From Candidatus Gastranaerophilales bacterium (GTDB lineage Bacteria > Cyanobacteriota > Vampirovibrionia > Gastranaerophilales > Gastranaerophilaceae), in assembly GCA_947588745.1 (NCBI GenBank), contig CANPYW010000005.1:32331-96330 (forward strand): 64,000 nt of DNA. The letters run 5' to 3'. Position numbers and translations under genes: made by a program. This document shows positions 1-8,843 of this stretch, piece by piece. The notes under the pieces are model-generated. The model was given only the letters and a program-made list of their open reading frames with translations, ran no database searches and was not told where the DNA came from. Every line of letters starts with the position of its first letter. The first letter of the stretch is position 1.

Positions 1-1627
1 TTTTTTGTCGGGATTTATTAAACGCAATTATAACAGGCTTTGTTTCCAAAAATTCAATTTCTTTATTTATTTGAATTAAAGCTGTTTGATTAATCAGAAC
101 CTTTACATACCCTCCGTTTGGATGTAATTCAATAAAACTTAATGCTTCTCTCAACTTATTATATCTGTCAAAATCAGCCTGTTCAGCTGCCGAATAATCT
201 TCTGATTTAAAATCTTCATCAGGATAACCCGATATTTTAAAAAGTATATCTGCTTCTTTTTTTGAAGCTTCTTCAAGCGATTGATTTAATACCAATCTGT
301 TTTTTCTTTCTTTTTCCAATGAAATATAAGAAGCATAAATTTTATCAGCCCTGTTTTTTTGAGATTGATACATTTCAACTGTAGGATATTCTTCATTTAG
401 AATATCCAATTCCAATTTAATTTCGTCATAACTTAACATCTCCGTCTGAATTTGCTCATTTATATGGGCTAACTGTACTTTTAAATCGGATATTTGCGTC
501 TGCTTTTGTTCTTCTGTTAATTCAGAATTTTCACCTTGCTTATTTGTTTTGGATTTAGAAGATTTTTTCGCTACATTCCCATTCACAAGTTCATTTAAAG
601 AATTGCTTACCCTTAGGCGTTTACCCTTTAATTCTTCAATAGCCATAGATGACACATTTAAAGAAGATTCCAGTTTATTTCTTTCTAAAATTGCAAGATA
701 TTCCTTATCATTTTCAAGTTCGCTTAATTTACCTTCTTGCTCCAAAATTTCATTACGCTTTTCGGTAATATCATTTTCGCAATCTTCAATGGCAACATTG
801 ATATCATCTCCGCAACTTTTTATTTTATAATCTATGGAATTAAGATAATTTACCGTTTCCGTTTTTTCTACAAATAATCGTTCCAGATGTTTCAGAATAT
901 TCGTTGCTGAAATTCTCTTTTTTACATTTTCTTGAGATGACTCAAGAAGCTGTGCCATTGCAAAATCAAATTTTTCTTTTGGCATATTATTTTTAATGGA
1001 CGGAAACATTCTGTAAAATACATCAAAGGTTACGCCGTCTTTTAAATGCTGATTACAGCAGCAGCAAGCTTCAACCAAATTCAAATCTACATTATTATTG
1101 TCCTGTTCTAAATTTTGAGGAGATGTATGGTCTATTGTCTTTATTAAAGGATGCATATTTTTTACCAGCAATTTTTGTGCTTCATCTCTGTTCAAATTAT
1201 AAACCTGCTCAAAAATCGACTCACCTTTTAAAAAAGGTTTTTTTTCTGAAGATTCCAAAAACTTATCAAAAAACTTAATTTCATCTGCATTTTCAATTTT
1301 TTTAGCAACGGTTATTTCGGGAGCATTTTTTCCTTCCGATAATTTTTCCGATACACTCCTAATTTTACCTTGCAATCGTGTAGATTTTGAAGAAAGCATC
1401 TCCTGGGCAATACTTTCGGTCTGGGCTTCCGTATACACTTTACAGCCGCAATAAGCACAGTGATTTGTAGGATTTATGACTGACTCGGAAGTGTAATTTT
1501 TTCCGCTGAAAGATACCTCATCACAATTCCGTATACTTATTAAGTTAATTCCATTATTTGAATGTATATTTTTTTGTCTGTTAAAAAACCCTATATTTGA
1601 AATATTATTAATAGCACAAATTCTCAT
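1..1627 (-). CDS. Large HNH-like coiled-coil protein, C-terminal part cut by window edge
   Basis: The frame is open from an ATG at 1627 (preceded by GGGGA) to the window edge, giving at least 542 residues. I do not recognise the family. Residues 57-60 are CAYC; 165-192 read like the second half of an HNH nuclease or zinc fold: D166-H167, N183 in NLVEAC, then C188-x2-C191-N192. In ordinary HNH proteins the CxxC and DH lie about 15-25 residues apart; here about 105 helical residues separate them. From about residue 230 onward the protein is Lys/Glu-rich and predicted coiled coil, with a basic Ser/Lys stretch near 350. SFSG at residues 39-42 resembles SFKG in the protein at the right window edge. 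No signal peptide is visible. The HNH reading is inference from residue pattern; the DNA-level ORF is clear. Confidence 0.75.
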   Translation of the reverse strand, partial: MRICAINNISNIGFFNRQKNIHSNNGINLISIRNCDEVSFSGKNYTSESVINPTNHCAYCGCKVYTEAQTESIAQEMLSSKSTRLQGKIRSVSEKLSEGKNAPEITVAKKIENADEIKFFDKFLESSEKKPFLKGESIFEQVYNLNRDEAQKLLVKNMHPLIKTIDHTSPQNLEQDNNNVDLNLVEACCCCNQHLKDGVTFDVFYRMFPSIKNNMPKEKFDFAMAQLLESSQENVKKRISATNILKHLERLFVEKTETVNYLNSIDYKIKSCGDDINVAIEDCENDITEKRNEILEQEGKLSELENDKEYLAILERNKLESSLNVSSMAIEELKGKRLRVSNSLNELVNGNVAKKSSKSKTNKQGENSELTEEQKQTQISDLKVQLAHINEQIQTEMLSYDEIKLELDILNEEYPTVEMYQSQKNRADKIYASYISLEKERKNRLVLNQSLEEASKKEADILFKISGYPDEDFKSEDYSAAEQADFDRYNKLREALSFIELHPNGGYVKVLINQTALIQINKEIEFLETKPVIIAFNKSRQK

Positions 1628-1714
1628 GCATTCCCCGCAAAACATATATACGTCTTATGCATTAAAATATCAATAATATTTTTTTTGTTATTATATTAAG
1701 GTTTTTTACAAAGG

Positions 1715-2122
1715 TTATATATTTCTGGTATTTTCAAGAAAAGTTCTGATACATTTATTAATATTACCTGGCGTATTCAATACGGAAGGTATTTCATCTT
1801 CAAAATCTTCTTCCGGCTGTGAAGGAGCTTCTTCTGTATAAACCTCATCATTAGGAGAAACTTTTCTTTTAAAGAAATAAGCCAATACAATAAAAATGGC
1901 AATGCATATCAATAATGCTCCAAATGATAAAAATAACTTTTGCAATACAAAAGACATTTCAGAATGATTTTGTGCAGGAGTTTCAACGGTTTCAACCGTT
2001 TCAACAGTTTTTGCATTCTCAGGCAATGGCGGAATATCCGGCCCGTTTTGATATTCTATAACCGGTAATCCGTTTAAATCTTCATTTGGCATATTTTCTG
2101 CAATTAAAATTATATTATGCAT
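1715..2122 (-). CDS. Small single-span membrane protein downstream of RNase E/G
   Basis: A 135-residue protein of unknown function. An acidic and proline-rich N-terminal segment contains a triple TVE repeat (about residues 39-48). One strong transmembrane helix follows (about 61-86, ending in Lys/Arg), then an acidic segment and a short basic C terminus. Its ATG overlaps the stop of the RNase E/G gene by 8 bases and no separate ribosome binding site is evident, so translation is probably coupled to that gene. The link suggests, but does not show, a role near membrane-associated RNA processing. Confidence 0.7.
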   Translation of the reverse strand: MHNIILIAENMPNEDLNGLPVIEYQNGPDIPPLPENAKTVETVETVETPAQNHSEMSFVLQKLFLSFGALLICIAIFIVLAYFFKRKVSPNDEVYTEEAPSQPEEDFEDEIPSVLNTPGNINKCIRTFLENTRNI

Positions 2123-3962
2123 TTATTGCATTTTCACTTTCTTCTTTTTCAGCCTTTTTTGCTTTCCTTGGTTTTCTAACCGTTTTCTTCTTAGTTTTTA
2201 CTTCTTCACGTTTTTGCTCGGCGGCAACTTCTACAGGAACTGTATTTTCCGGAGTTTTAACTTCCGTTGCGGCGGTTTCATCCGCATTTTGCACAGTTTC
2301 GTTATTATTATCATTTTTCTTTCTTCCTGCTGCCCTTCCTCTTTTCTTCTTTTGAACAATATCCTCAGTTTTCATTGCTTCCTCTTTAGGTTCATTTTCT
2401 TCAACAGTTTCAACCTTGTCAGATTCAAACTGCTGTACGGGAACAGGCATATCGCTGTTTAAATGTTCTAGAGCTTCCGCTTCAAGCTCTGAAATTTTAT
2501 CGGCATTTACATTTTGTTCACGATTATCATTATGAATTTGGTTATTATTTTTGTTATTAAATTTGTTAAAATTCTTCCTGTTTGAATTATCATTATCCGA
2601 CTGCTGATTATTATTTGAATTATTATTCGGATTATTGTTAGGATTATTAAATACTTTATTTTGCTTATAATTTTGTGTCTTATTTTTAATCTGTTGAACA
2701 GGAATTTTCAATTTAGCGGCTTTTGCTTTTATTTCGCCTTCTGCAACAGGTGCTGATAAAATAATTTCATCGGGTATATAGCCATTTCCCTGACAATGCG
2801 GACATTTTTTACCAAATATTTCAGATAAACTCTGACCTTGTCTGTGTCTTGTTAATTCAACAAGCCCCAAATCAGACAACTGACCGACTTGCGGTTTAGC
2901 TTTATCTTTTTCAAACGCTAACTCAAGTTCTTCCATAATTGCAAGTTTATCTCTGCGGGTATTCATATCTATAAAATCAACAATTACCATACCGCCGATA
3001 TTTCTCAATCTCAGCTGTCTTGCTATTTCATGAACCGCTTCTATATTAGTTTTTACAATGGTTTCATCCTGCGTATTCGAGCTTACGAATTTTCCGCTGT
3101 TAACATCAATTACCGTCAAAGCTTCCGTTTGTTGAATAAACAGATATCCGCCGCTGGGAAGATTAACTTTAGTTTGAAGTGCGGCTTTAATTTCTTTCAT
3201 AACACCCGATGCCACAAGCAAAGTTTCCGAACCTTTATAAACGTTTACTTCAATATTCTTGTTCATATTCCAGTTTTGTAATATCTGTTGAGTGCGATGA
3301 ACACCATAAGACGTATCAAGAATAATTTCGTCAACATCTTCACTGCAAGCTTCACGCATTACTCTGTATAATAAATCCTGATCCCTGTATAAAAGGCTCG
3401 GAGCGGGCCTTGTTTCTGCGGCTGTTACAATCGTATTCCATTTTTCAAGCAATATTTCCATATCTTCCTGAATATCAGCTTCGGATTGCCCTTCCGCTTC
3501 GGTTCTCACAATAACACCTATACCAACAGGCTTTAAAAGACTTATTATTGATTTTAATCTTGCTCTTTCTTTATTATTAACAATTTTTTTAGAAACATTA
3601 ATTCCAGTTTCCTGAGGCATTAATACCAAAAAACGACCGGGTAGACTTATCATTGTAGAAACTCTAGGCCCTTTATGACCTACAGGTTCTTTTACAACCT
3701 GTACTATAATTTTTTGTTTAGGCGATAATTTTTCTTTTAAAGTGCCTTTGCCTATTGCATCATGAGCATGAAGGAAGCCCATTTTATCATATCCGACATT
3801 TACGAACGCCGCATCTATACTTGGCAATATATTATCAACGGTTGCAAGATATACGTCATTTAAAACCATATCACCTTTATGCACGTAAAACTCGCAAACT
3901 TTACCATCTTCAATAACGGCTGCTATATTATCTCTTTCCGCTACAACTATCGCTTTTGACAT
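2115..3962 (-). CDS. rng: Ribonuclease E/G family endoribonuclease
   Basis: Single-strand-specific endoribonuclease of the RNase E/G family, acting in rRNA maturation and mRNA decay. The catalytic core fills the first ~400 residues: an S1-like RNA-binding region near the N terminus (residues about 35-120), the metal-binding acidic motifs TVIDVNSGKF and VIVDFIDMN, and a zinc-link C387-PH-C390. The length (615 aa) exceeds RNase G because of a C-terminal tail: an extreme Asn-rich linker (about residues 435-485), an acidic region and a Lys/Arg-rich end. A basic disordered tail of this kind is typical of cyanobacterial RNase E. The start is set by AAGGAA five bases upstream of ATG. It lies 23 bases downstream of the radical SAM gene, an arrangement seen in many Firmicutes and related anaerobes. 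Confidence 0.93.
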   Translation of the reverse strand: MSKAIVVAERDNIAAVIEDGKVCEFYVHKGDMVLNDVYLATVDNILPSIDAAFVNVGYDKMGFLHAHDAIGKGTLKEKLSPKQKIIVQVVKEPVGHKGPRVSTMISLPGRFLVLMPQETGINVSKKIVNNKERARLKSIISLLKPVGIGVIVRTEAEGQSEADIQEDMEILLEKWNTIVTAAETRPAPSLLYRDQDLLYRVMREACSEDVDEIILDTSYGVHRTQQILQNWNMNKNIEVNVYKGSETLLVASGVMKEIKAALQTKVNLPSGGYLFIQQTEALTVIDVNSGKFVSSNTQDETIVKTNIEAVHEIARQLRLRNIGGMVIVDFIDMNTRRDKLAIMEELELAFEKDKAKPQVGQLSDLGLVELTRHRQGQSLSEIFGKKCPHCQGNGYIPDEIILSAPVAEGEIKAKAAKLKIPVQQIKNKTQNYKQNKVFNNPNNNPNNNSNNNQQSDNDNSNRKNFNKFNNKNNNQIHNDNREQNVNADKISELEAEALEHLNSDMPVPVQQFESDKVETVEENEPKEEAMKTEDIVQKKKRGRAAGRKKNDNNNETVQNADETAATEVKTPENTVPVEVAAEQKREEVKTKKKTVRKPRKAKKAEKEESENAINA

Positions 3963-3985
3963 ACAATTTCCTTTTCTTTAAACTT

Positions 3986-6484
3986 TTATAACTCGTTCAT
4001 ATCTTTGTCAAAAAAAGCAGTTCTGATTATTCGAAAATTAATATCTTTGTAATAGATTTTTATTAAATCATCAGGTCTTAAAGGCGGTATATCATCGGAT
4101 TTTCCCGTTTTTAAGACTGTCTTTAGTTTATTTTCAATAACTTCTGCCGACTTTATTGACTGTTTTATATTTACAAGTTTTTTTACACCTTTTTTGTTTA
4201 TCTTCTCTATTAAAATCTCATTTTTTGAAGATATGTTATCTTTAATATACAACAAATCTTCTTTTTTTAAAACATTTTCTTTTAAAGGGTATATTAAATA
4301 ACTTGCCCATTGTGCAATAACATCAATCGTCTGCACTTTTTTATCAATTTTTGCCGCTGAAACAATTCTTATTGATTTTGGCAATACATTATTTAATTTT
4401 TCAATCAAATCTTCTTCAGAAATGTTTTCACATAAATCGATATCTATAAGTTCACAGTTGCTTTCCATAAAAAGCGGCAAAGGTATTCCGAGCGAAAACT
4501 TGGGTGAAGGGCTGAAACCTTGTGTATAACATAATTTAAGACCGCTTCTATAAAGCATTTTAATTATCGTATTTTGCCAATCCAAATGAGAAATATATCT
4601 CATTTCATCACACCTGCTCATTTTTAATCTGAAACGGATTGAATTTTGTAATGGAGAATGCTCACGTGGATTTTTTACATATTCATAGGGCTTATCCAAT
4701 ACTTTATGAGTTTTTAAATTTTTACACACACCGCACAATGTGCAACCGAACTCACAAGGCATTTGGGCAACGGAATTTAAAGCACAATTATATTGTTTTA
4801 TAAGCCATTCTTTATCTAACCCCGCATCTATATTATCCCAGGGCAGAACTTCATCCGTTTTAAATGTCCTTTGAGCTTCTTCTGTTATATCAAACCCGCA
4901 TTCCAAAGCTGTTTTTTGCCATAATTCTTTATCTACATTTTCACTCCAGCTTGACAGATAAACACCTTTATTATGAAGTGCCGCTATAAAATTATTATAT
5001 TTTTTATCCCCTCTTGAAAGAGCAGCCTCAAAAGATGAAATAAAGCTGTCATTATAATTAATTTTTATGCCTTTAAGACGTCTTATCTTTTCAAATAAAT
5101 AATTTAATTTTTCTTTTACCTCGTCATGCGAAGCCTGAGGGCACCATTGAAGCGGAGTAAAAGGTTTTGGAACAAATATCGAAACCGTACAAGTTAAATC
5201 TAAATTCGATTTTAAATTTAAAGATTTTTTTAATTCCTTCCCCTCGTTTTTTATCTTTTCAAAAAGTTCTGCCATTTCATCAATATCTTTAAATGTTTCG
5301 GTCGGAAGTCCGATCATAAAATACAATTTTATATTTGTAAAACCCGTTTTATAACATTCCAAAACGGTTGATATTATTTGTTCTTCGGTTAAATTTTTAT
5401 TTATAACATCTCTAAGTCTTTGACTTCCCGCTTCGGGTGCAAGAGTAACAGTGCGGGCATTAACTCCGTTTACCAGCCTTGCAAGATGTGTGCTGAATTT
5501 ATCAACCCTTTGGCTAGGAAGTGAAACGGATATTTGATTTTCCATCAAATCATCACTCAATTGTTCAATTACACTTTCTATATTCGAATAATCATTCGAA
5601 GACAATGACAAAAGAGAATATTCTCTGTAACCCGTTAATTTTAAAGATTTTTTAACAAGATTAATAATATCCTCGGCTTTACGTTCTCTTACGGGAAGAT
5701 TGGTATGTCCCGCCTGACAGAAACGACACATTCTTCCGCAGCCTCTTCTGATTTCAAGTATTACTCTATCTGAAAGGCTCAACGAATAAGGAACGGGAGA
5801 GTTTATAATATTTTTATCTTTTGATATATCATATATTCTTTTTTTTACTTTGTTTTGCTCTTGCGGAGAATATATTCCCTCAATTAAAGACAACTCTTTT
5901 ATCATCTTGTTTTTGGATACATTTTGATTTTTTAATTTCAAATACTTATCAATTAGTTCAATAATTAACTCTTCCCCGTCGCCAATCATAAACAAATCGA
6001 TAAAATCTTCCATAGGTTTGGGATTATAGCAGCAAGGCCCGCCTGCTATTATTAAAGGATAATTTTCATCTCTTTCATTACGCTTTAAAGGAATACCCGA
6101 TAACTCAAGCATTTCAAGAACGGTGGGATACGAAAGTTCATATTGAAGAGAAAATGCCATGAAATCAAAATCTTTTGCATTTTTTTTAGACTCCAAAGCA
6201 GATAAACAAATGTGCTGATCCCTTAATATCTGCCTGTAATCAAAATCAGGTGCATAAACCCTGTCTGCCATAAACCTTTCATCACTATTTACAACAGAAT
6301 ACAAGATTTTCTGCCCCAGATTATTTATACCAATTTCATACTTATCCGGGAACGCAAACAAAAACCTGATTTTTGCACCGTCAAAATCTTTATTTGCACT
6401 CAAATACTCCGAACCAATATATTGATACGGCTTGTTTACTTTATATAAATTTTCTTGTGTTTCTAATAATAACGGACAGTTCAT
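3986..6484 (-). CDS. B12-binding-like radical SAM protein fused to DUF2344 domain (TIGR03960/TIGR03936 type)
   Basis: An 832-residue fusion. The N-terminal third has the Rossmann-like region of the B12-binding radical SAM class. The radical SAM core carries the cluster motif in RRGCGRMCRFCQAGH (C-x3-C-x2-C). The C-terminal ~230 residues, starting near RFRLKMSRCDEMRYISHLD, match the DUF2344 (TIGR03936) module that is a separate gene in many clostridia. A second cysteine group (CEFGCTLCGVCK) precedes it. The family is widely found beside rng and is suspected to act in RNA or ribosome modification, but its reaction is not established to my knowledge. ATG follows directly on the preceding gene's stop. 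Confidence 0.88.
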   Translation of the reverse strand: MNCPLLLETQENLYKVNKPYQYIGSEYLSANKDFDGAKIRFLFAFPDKYEIGINNLGQKILYSVVNSDERFMADRVYAPDFDYRQILRDQHICLSALESKKNAKDFDFMAFSLQYELSYPTVLEMLELSGIPLKRNERDENYPLIIAGGPCCYNPKPMEDFIDLFMIGDGEELIIELIDKYLKLKNQNVSKNKMIKELSLIEGIYSPQEQNKVKKRIYDISKDKNIINSPVPYSLSLSDRVILEIRRGCGRMCRFCQAGHTNLPVRERKAEDIINLVKKSLKLTGYREYSLLSLSSNDYSNIESVIEQLSDDLMENQISVSLPSQRVDKFSTHLARLVNGVNARTVTLAPEAGSQRLRDVINKNLTEEQIISTVLECYKTGFTNIKLYFMIGLPTETFKDIDEMAELFEKIKNEGKELKKSLNLKSNLDLTCTVSIFVPKPFTPLQWCPQASHDEVKEKLNYLFEKIRRLKGIKINYNDSFISSFEAALSRGDKKYNNFIAALHNKGVYLSSWSENVDKELWQKTALECGFDITEEAQRTFKTDEVLPWDNIDAGLDKEWLIKQYNCALNSVAQMPCEFGCTLCGVCKNLKTHKVLDKPYEYVKNPREHSPLQNSIRFRLKMSRCDEMRYISHLDWQNTIIKMLYRSGLKLCYTQGFSPSPKFSLGIPLPLFMESNCELIDIDLCENISEEDLIEKLNNVLPKSIRIVSAAKIDKKVQTIDVIAQWASYLIYPLKENVLKKEDLLYIKDNISSKNEILIEKINKKGVKKLVNIKQSIKSAEVIENKLKTVLKTGKSDDIPPLRPDDLIKIYYKDINFRIIRTAFFDKDMNEL

Positions 6485-6811
6485 TTATGCCAAATCGTCA
6501 GGAATATATCTTTCTATATCTATAATTTCGCCATAAGATTTATTATTTTTAAATCTATCCAAAAACCTTAATAAAGACTCATTGGGAACTTTATATTTAT
6601 ATATTGCGACACCGATACCGACCTTACGCATTACACTAACGATATAAAAACATTTATCGGCGAAATCCCGCAATAATTCTTCATTAAAATAATTACCGTT
6701 TTCATCACGAGACAGCTTTACATACTGAAAACCTTTAAAAAATCTTTGCTTTTCATTATTAGTATTCTGTGATGGTTTTTTAAATAAATCTATAATTTTA
6801 TCTTCTGACAT
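6485..6811 (-). CDS. Hypothetical protein, first gene of the rng cluster
   Basis: A soluble 108-residue protein with mixed charge and no family I recognise. The N terminus is polar; the second half has alternating hydrophobic and basic segments consistent with a small alpha/beta fold. Its stop codon abuts the ATG of the radical SAM gene, so it is the likely promoter-proximal gene of a four-gene minus-strand unit running to 1715. No clear ribosome binding site was seen upstream of its ATG. Confidence 0.65.
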   Translation of the reverse strand: MSEDKIIDLFKKPSQNTNNEKQRFFKGFQYVKLSRDENGNYFNEELLRDFADKCFYIVSVMRKVGIGVAIYKYKVPNESLLRFLDRFKNNKSYGEIIDIERYIPDDLA

Positions 6812-6895
6812 ATTTTTATTGAATAAAATTATTTTAATTCAGTCAAATTATTAACAATTATTTATTTTCTGTAGTATAATAAAAGAAAAATTCAT

Positions 6896-6967
6896 AGCGG
6901 TATCGTCTAGTGGTCAGGACGGGAGATTCTCAATCTCCAAACACGGGTTCAATTCCCGTTACCGCCG
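6896..6967 (+). tRNA. tRNA-Glu (anticodon CTC)
   Basis: A cloverleaf can be built directly: acceptor arm 6896-6902 with 6960-6966, D-stem GTCT/GGAC, anticodon stem GGAGA/TCTCC with loop TTCTCAA (anticodon CTC), T-stem ACGGG/CCCGT with loop TTCAATT, discriminator G at 6967. The D-arm sequence TCGTCTAG is typical of tRNA-Glu. CCA is not encoded. The first acceptor pair is A-C, which is a mismatch; the other six pairs are Watson-Crick. The variable loop is four bases. Confidence 0.93.
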
Positions 6968-7092
6968 GTTCTGCTTTCCTATTACTATACAGCTTTTGGC
7001 TATTTTTAAGTTTTCTTATGTTCATTCCGTGTCCGTTTTTGATTTTGAATTAAATACTAAGTCTGTGAATTAAATTAAAAACCGCAAAGAAA

Positions 7093-7245
7093 TTATTTTT
7101 CCGTATCATCTATCCAAACATAAGTTCTGGGTACGGCAGATAAAAAAGGATTAAATCCGTTTTCATAATTTCGGGAATTATTTATATATTTATCAAATTT
7201 ATCTATTTTAAATTTTATAAATAAAAAATATCGTTTTAAACTCAT
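7093..7245 (-). CDS. Small ORF, 50 residues
   Basis: ATG at 7245 is preceded by GGAAG with a five-base gap, and the frame runs 50 codons to TAA. The product begins MSLKRYFLFIKFK and ends SAVPRTYVWIDDTEK: a basic, hydrophobic first half and a polar C terminus. No family is recognised. It lies in an otherwise empty 380-base gap between tRNA-Glu and the response regulator and is divergent from the latter. The ribosome binding site and codon choice argue for a real gene, but only conservation would settle it. Confidence 0.5.
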   Translation of the reverse strand: MSLKRYFLFIKFKIDKFDKYINNSRNYENGFNPFLSAVPRTYVWIDDTEK

Positions 7246-7313
7246 AATAACTTCCAATAATTACATTATGCAAAAACACTTTTAATAAAATACCCCTATT
7301 AATATTGATTTTT

Positions 7314-7342
7314 TTGAAAAAAAACATAGACTTGTGTATAAT
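7314..7342 (+). promoter_or_regulatory. Predicted sigma-70 promoter of the response regulator
   Basis: TTGAAA at 7314-7319, a 17-base spacer, and TATAAT at 7337-7342 with TG just upstream. Transcription would begin seven or eight bases later, at the ATG of the response regulator (7350), predicting a leaderless mRNA. There is no ribosome binding site before that ATG. Confidence 0.7.
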
Positions 7343-7349
7343 AAATAAC

Positions 7350-7766
7350 ATGCAAAAGAAAATATTAATAACAGACGATACAAAAACCTGGTTATACTTT
7401 CATCAGGAAACAATAAAAGAACTTTATAACGATACATTTGACATACAAATGTGCGATTCGGCCGTTCAGGCATATAATTTAGTACAAAGAAATAAAACCA
7501 ATCCGTTTGATATCATAATAACAGACCTTCAAATGGAAGATAGTCATGAGCCTCAAACAGCAGGTGAATGGTTGATTAATCATATTAAAAAAACAGATGA
7601 ATATTCAACTACCAAAATAATTATCATATCTGCCATGAGTAATATTGAAGATATCGCAAAAAAACTAAATGTAGAATGCATTTCAAAGCAAAGATTGATA
7701 AATAACAAATTATTATTGAAATATATGTTTGAAAAATTAATGCCTTATTTAAGCAGCACTATCTAA
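7350..7766 (+). CDS. Stand-alone receiver-domain response regulator
   Basis: A 138-residue single-domain CheY-like protein. The receiver hallmarks are present: acidic pair D9-D10, phospho-acceptor D59 in IIITDLQM, S94 in IIISA, and K113. There is no output domain, so it should act by protein-protein contact or as a phosphorelay intermediate. An in-frame ATG at 7305 exists, but it lies upstream of and overlaps the promoter elements, and the [10 protein letters not shown] start at 7350 matches the family's beginning. Its last 8 bases overlap the end of convergent smpB. No partner kinase lies in the window. Confidence 0.85.
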   Translation: MQKKILITDDTKTWLYFHQETIKELYNDTFDIQMCDSAVQAYNLVQRNKTNPFDIIITDLQMEDSHEPQTAGEWLINHIKKTDEYSTTKIIIISAMSNIEDIAKKLNVECISKQRLINNKLLLKYMFEKLMPYLSSTI

Positions 7767-8217
7767 CTTTTTTTAACTTTACGGCTCTTTCAATATCTCT
7801 GTTTTGAACTTTTTTAGCAAGATCATCACGTTTATCATAAAGTTTTTTACCTTTTGCAAGCGATATTTCCAATTTAGCCCAACCGTTCTCGATAAACAAA
7901 GATAAAGGAACTATTGTGTAACCGTCCTTTTTAATTTTACCGGACATTTTTTCGATTTCTTTTTTATTAAGCAACAGCTTTCTAGTTCTGTTTTCATCGT
8001 GGTTATACCTGTTTCCCTGTTCGTAAGGGCTTATATGGCAGTTATATAAATAAACTTCACCATCATTGATTTTGATAAAGCTGTCTTTCAGATTCACACC
8101 GCCTTTGCGTACGGATTTAATTTCTGTACCCGTTAACACCATGCCCGCCTCGTATTTATCGAATATATGATATTCGTGAAACGCTTTTTTGTTATTTGAT
8201 ATAATTTTTCTGCTCAT
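7759..8217 (-). CDS. smpB: SsrA-binding protein SmpB
   Basis: A 152-residue tmRNA-binding protein needed for trans-translation, which rescues ribosomes stalled on broken mRNAs. The sequence has the conserved [19 protein letters not shown] opening, the GTEIKSVR motif, the KLLLNKKEI segment and the basic C-terminal tail ([13 protein letters not shown] and following) that enters the empty A site. Length is normal for the family. No tmRNA gene is seen in this window. It lies at the end of a minus-strand run after two unknown small genes. Confidence 0.97.
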   Translation of the reverse strand: MSRKIISNNKKAFHEYHIFDKYEAGMVLTGTEIKSVRKGGVNLKDSFIKINDGEVYLYNCHISPYEQGNRYNHDENRTRKLLLNKKEIEKMSGKIKKDGYTIVPLSLFIENGWAKLEISLAKGKKLYDKRDDLAKKVQNRDIERAVKLKKVR

Positions 8218-8224
8218 ACACCAA

Positions 8225-8521
8225 TTATAACATCATAATTTCATTTTCAATCACTTGCATCATAATAATATTAATAAGTATTTTCCTTTTATTCGAATTA
8301 TCAAATATATTTTTTAATTCGGCTTTATAAATTTTATAATAAAATTCATTATTTGAATTATAAACAAAAGCGGATAGATAGTTTTTTGAATTATTGTTAA
8401 TAACTATTTCCGAAACAGATTGTTCAAAAAGCAATTTATATTGAAACAAATCTAATATTTGTTTAAACCTGCCGTTCAGATACAACTGCATAATTATTTG
8501 TTTATTATAACGTCTAGACAC
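8225..8521 (-). CDS. Hypothetical protein upstream of smpB
   Basis: A 98-residue protein rich in Asn, Ile, Tyr and Lys with no family I recognise. It begins with GTG, which overlaps the stop of the preceding small gene by eight bases, implying coupled translation; an in-frame ATG exists ten codons later (8491). The C terminus is hydrophobic ([14 protein letters not shown]). It ends seven bases before smpB. Confidence 0.55.
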   Translation of the reverse strand: MSRRYNKQIIMQLYLNGRFKQILDLFQYKLLFEQSVSEIVINNNSKNYLSAFVYNSNNEFYYKIYKAELKNIFDNSNKRKILINIIMMQVIENEIMML

Positions 8522-8813
8522 TTTTTACAAACTTTTTTAAACGATTATAATAATAGTTAATCTTGTTATCCTGAACAATTTGTCTTAATTTATTTTCCGC
8601 TTTAACGAAATAAGGTATATCATTAATGCCGGTTGTTATTTCATAATCTCTATAAATATTGTTTAACACATCTTTTAATATATAGATTTTTTCATTTCTG
8701 GATATAAATAAATTAGCGAAACAATCCGTAATAATTTCTTTAAAAGTTGCTCGTTCGCAATCTGTATTGTTTGTAACAAGACGTAAATATCTTTTTTTCA
8801 TCACTATACACAT
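8514..8813 (-). CDS. Hypothetical protein, first gene of the smpB run
   Basis: A basic 99-residue protein, predicted mostly helical, with no recognised family. Two starts are possible: ATG at 8813 (AAGGA five bases upstream) or ATG at 8801 (MKKRYLRL). It is divergent from the XRE regulator, and the gap between them holds inverted repeats, so its promoter may be controlled by that regulator. Confidence 0.55.
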   Translation of the reverse strand: MCIVMKKRYLRLVTNNTDCERATFKEIITDCFANLFISRNEKIYILKDVLNNIYRDYEITTGINDIPYFVKAENKLRQIVQDNKINYYYNRLKKFVKSV

Positions 8814-8843
8814 CCCTTTCCTTCTATTTTTATAAAATTAATG

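Noticed and set aside
549..830. 93-residue plus-strand open frame at the left end
   Set aside because: Antisense to the long partial minus-strand gene that is open from 1627 to the edge.
2565..2690. Short repeated ATT/TTA pattern resembling a direct-repeat array
   Set aside because: It is the codon pattern of the Asn-rich linker of RNase E/G; no spacers or conserved repeats, so not CRISPR.
7305..7349. Upstream ATG for the response regulator (15 extra residues)
   Set aside because: The extra segment overlaps a consensus promoter and is not part of a receiver fold.
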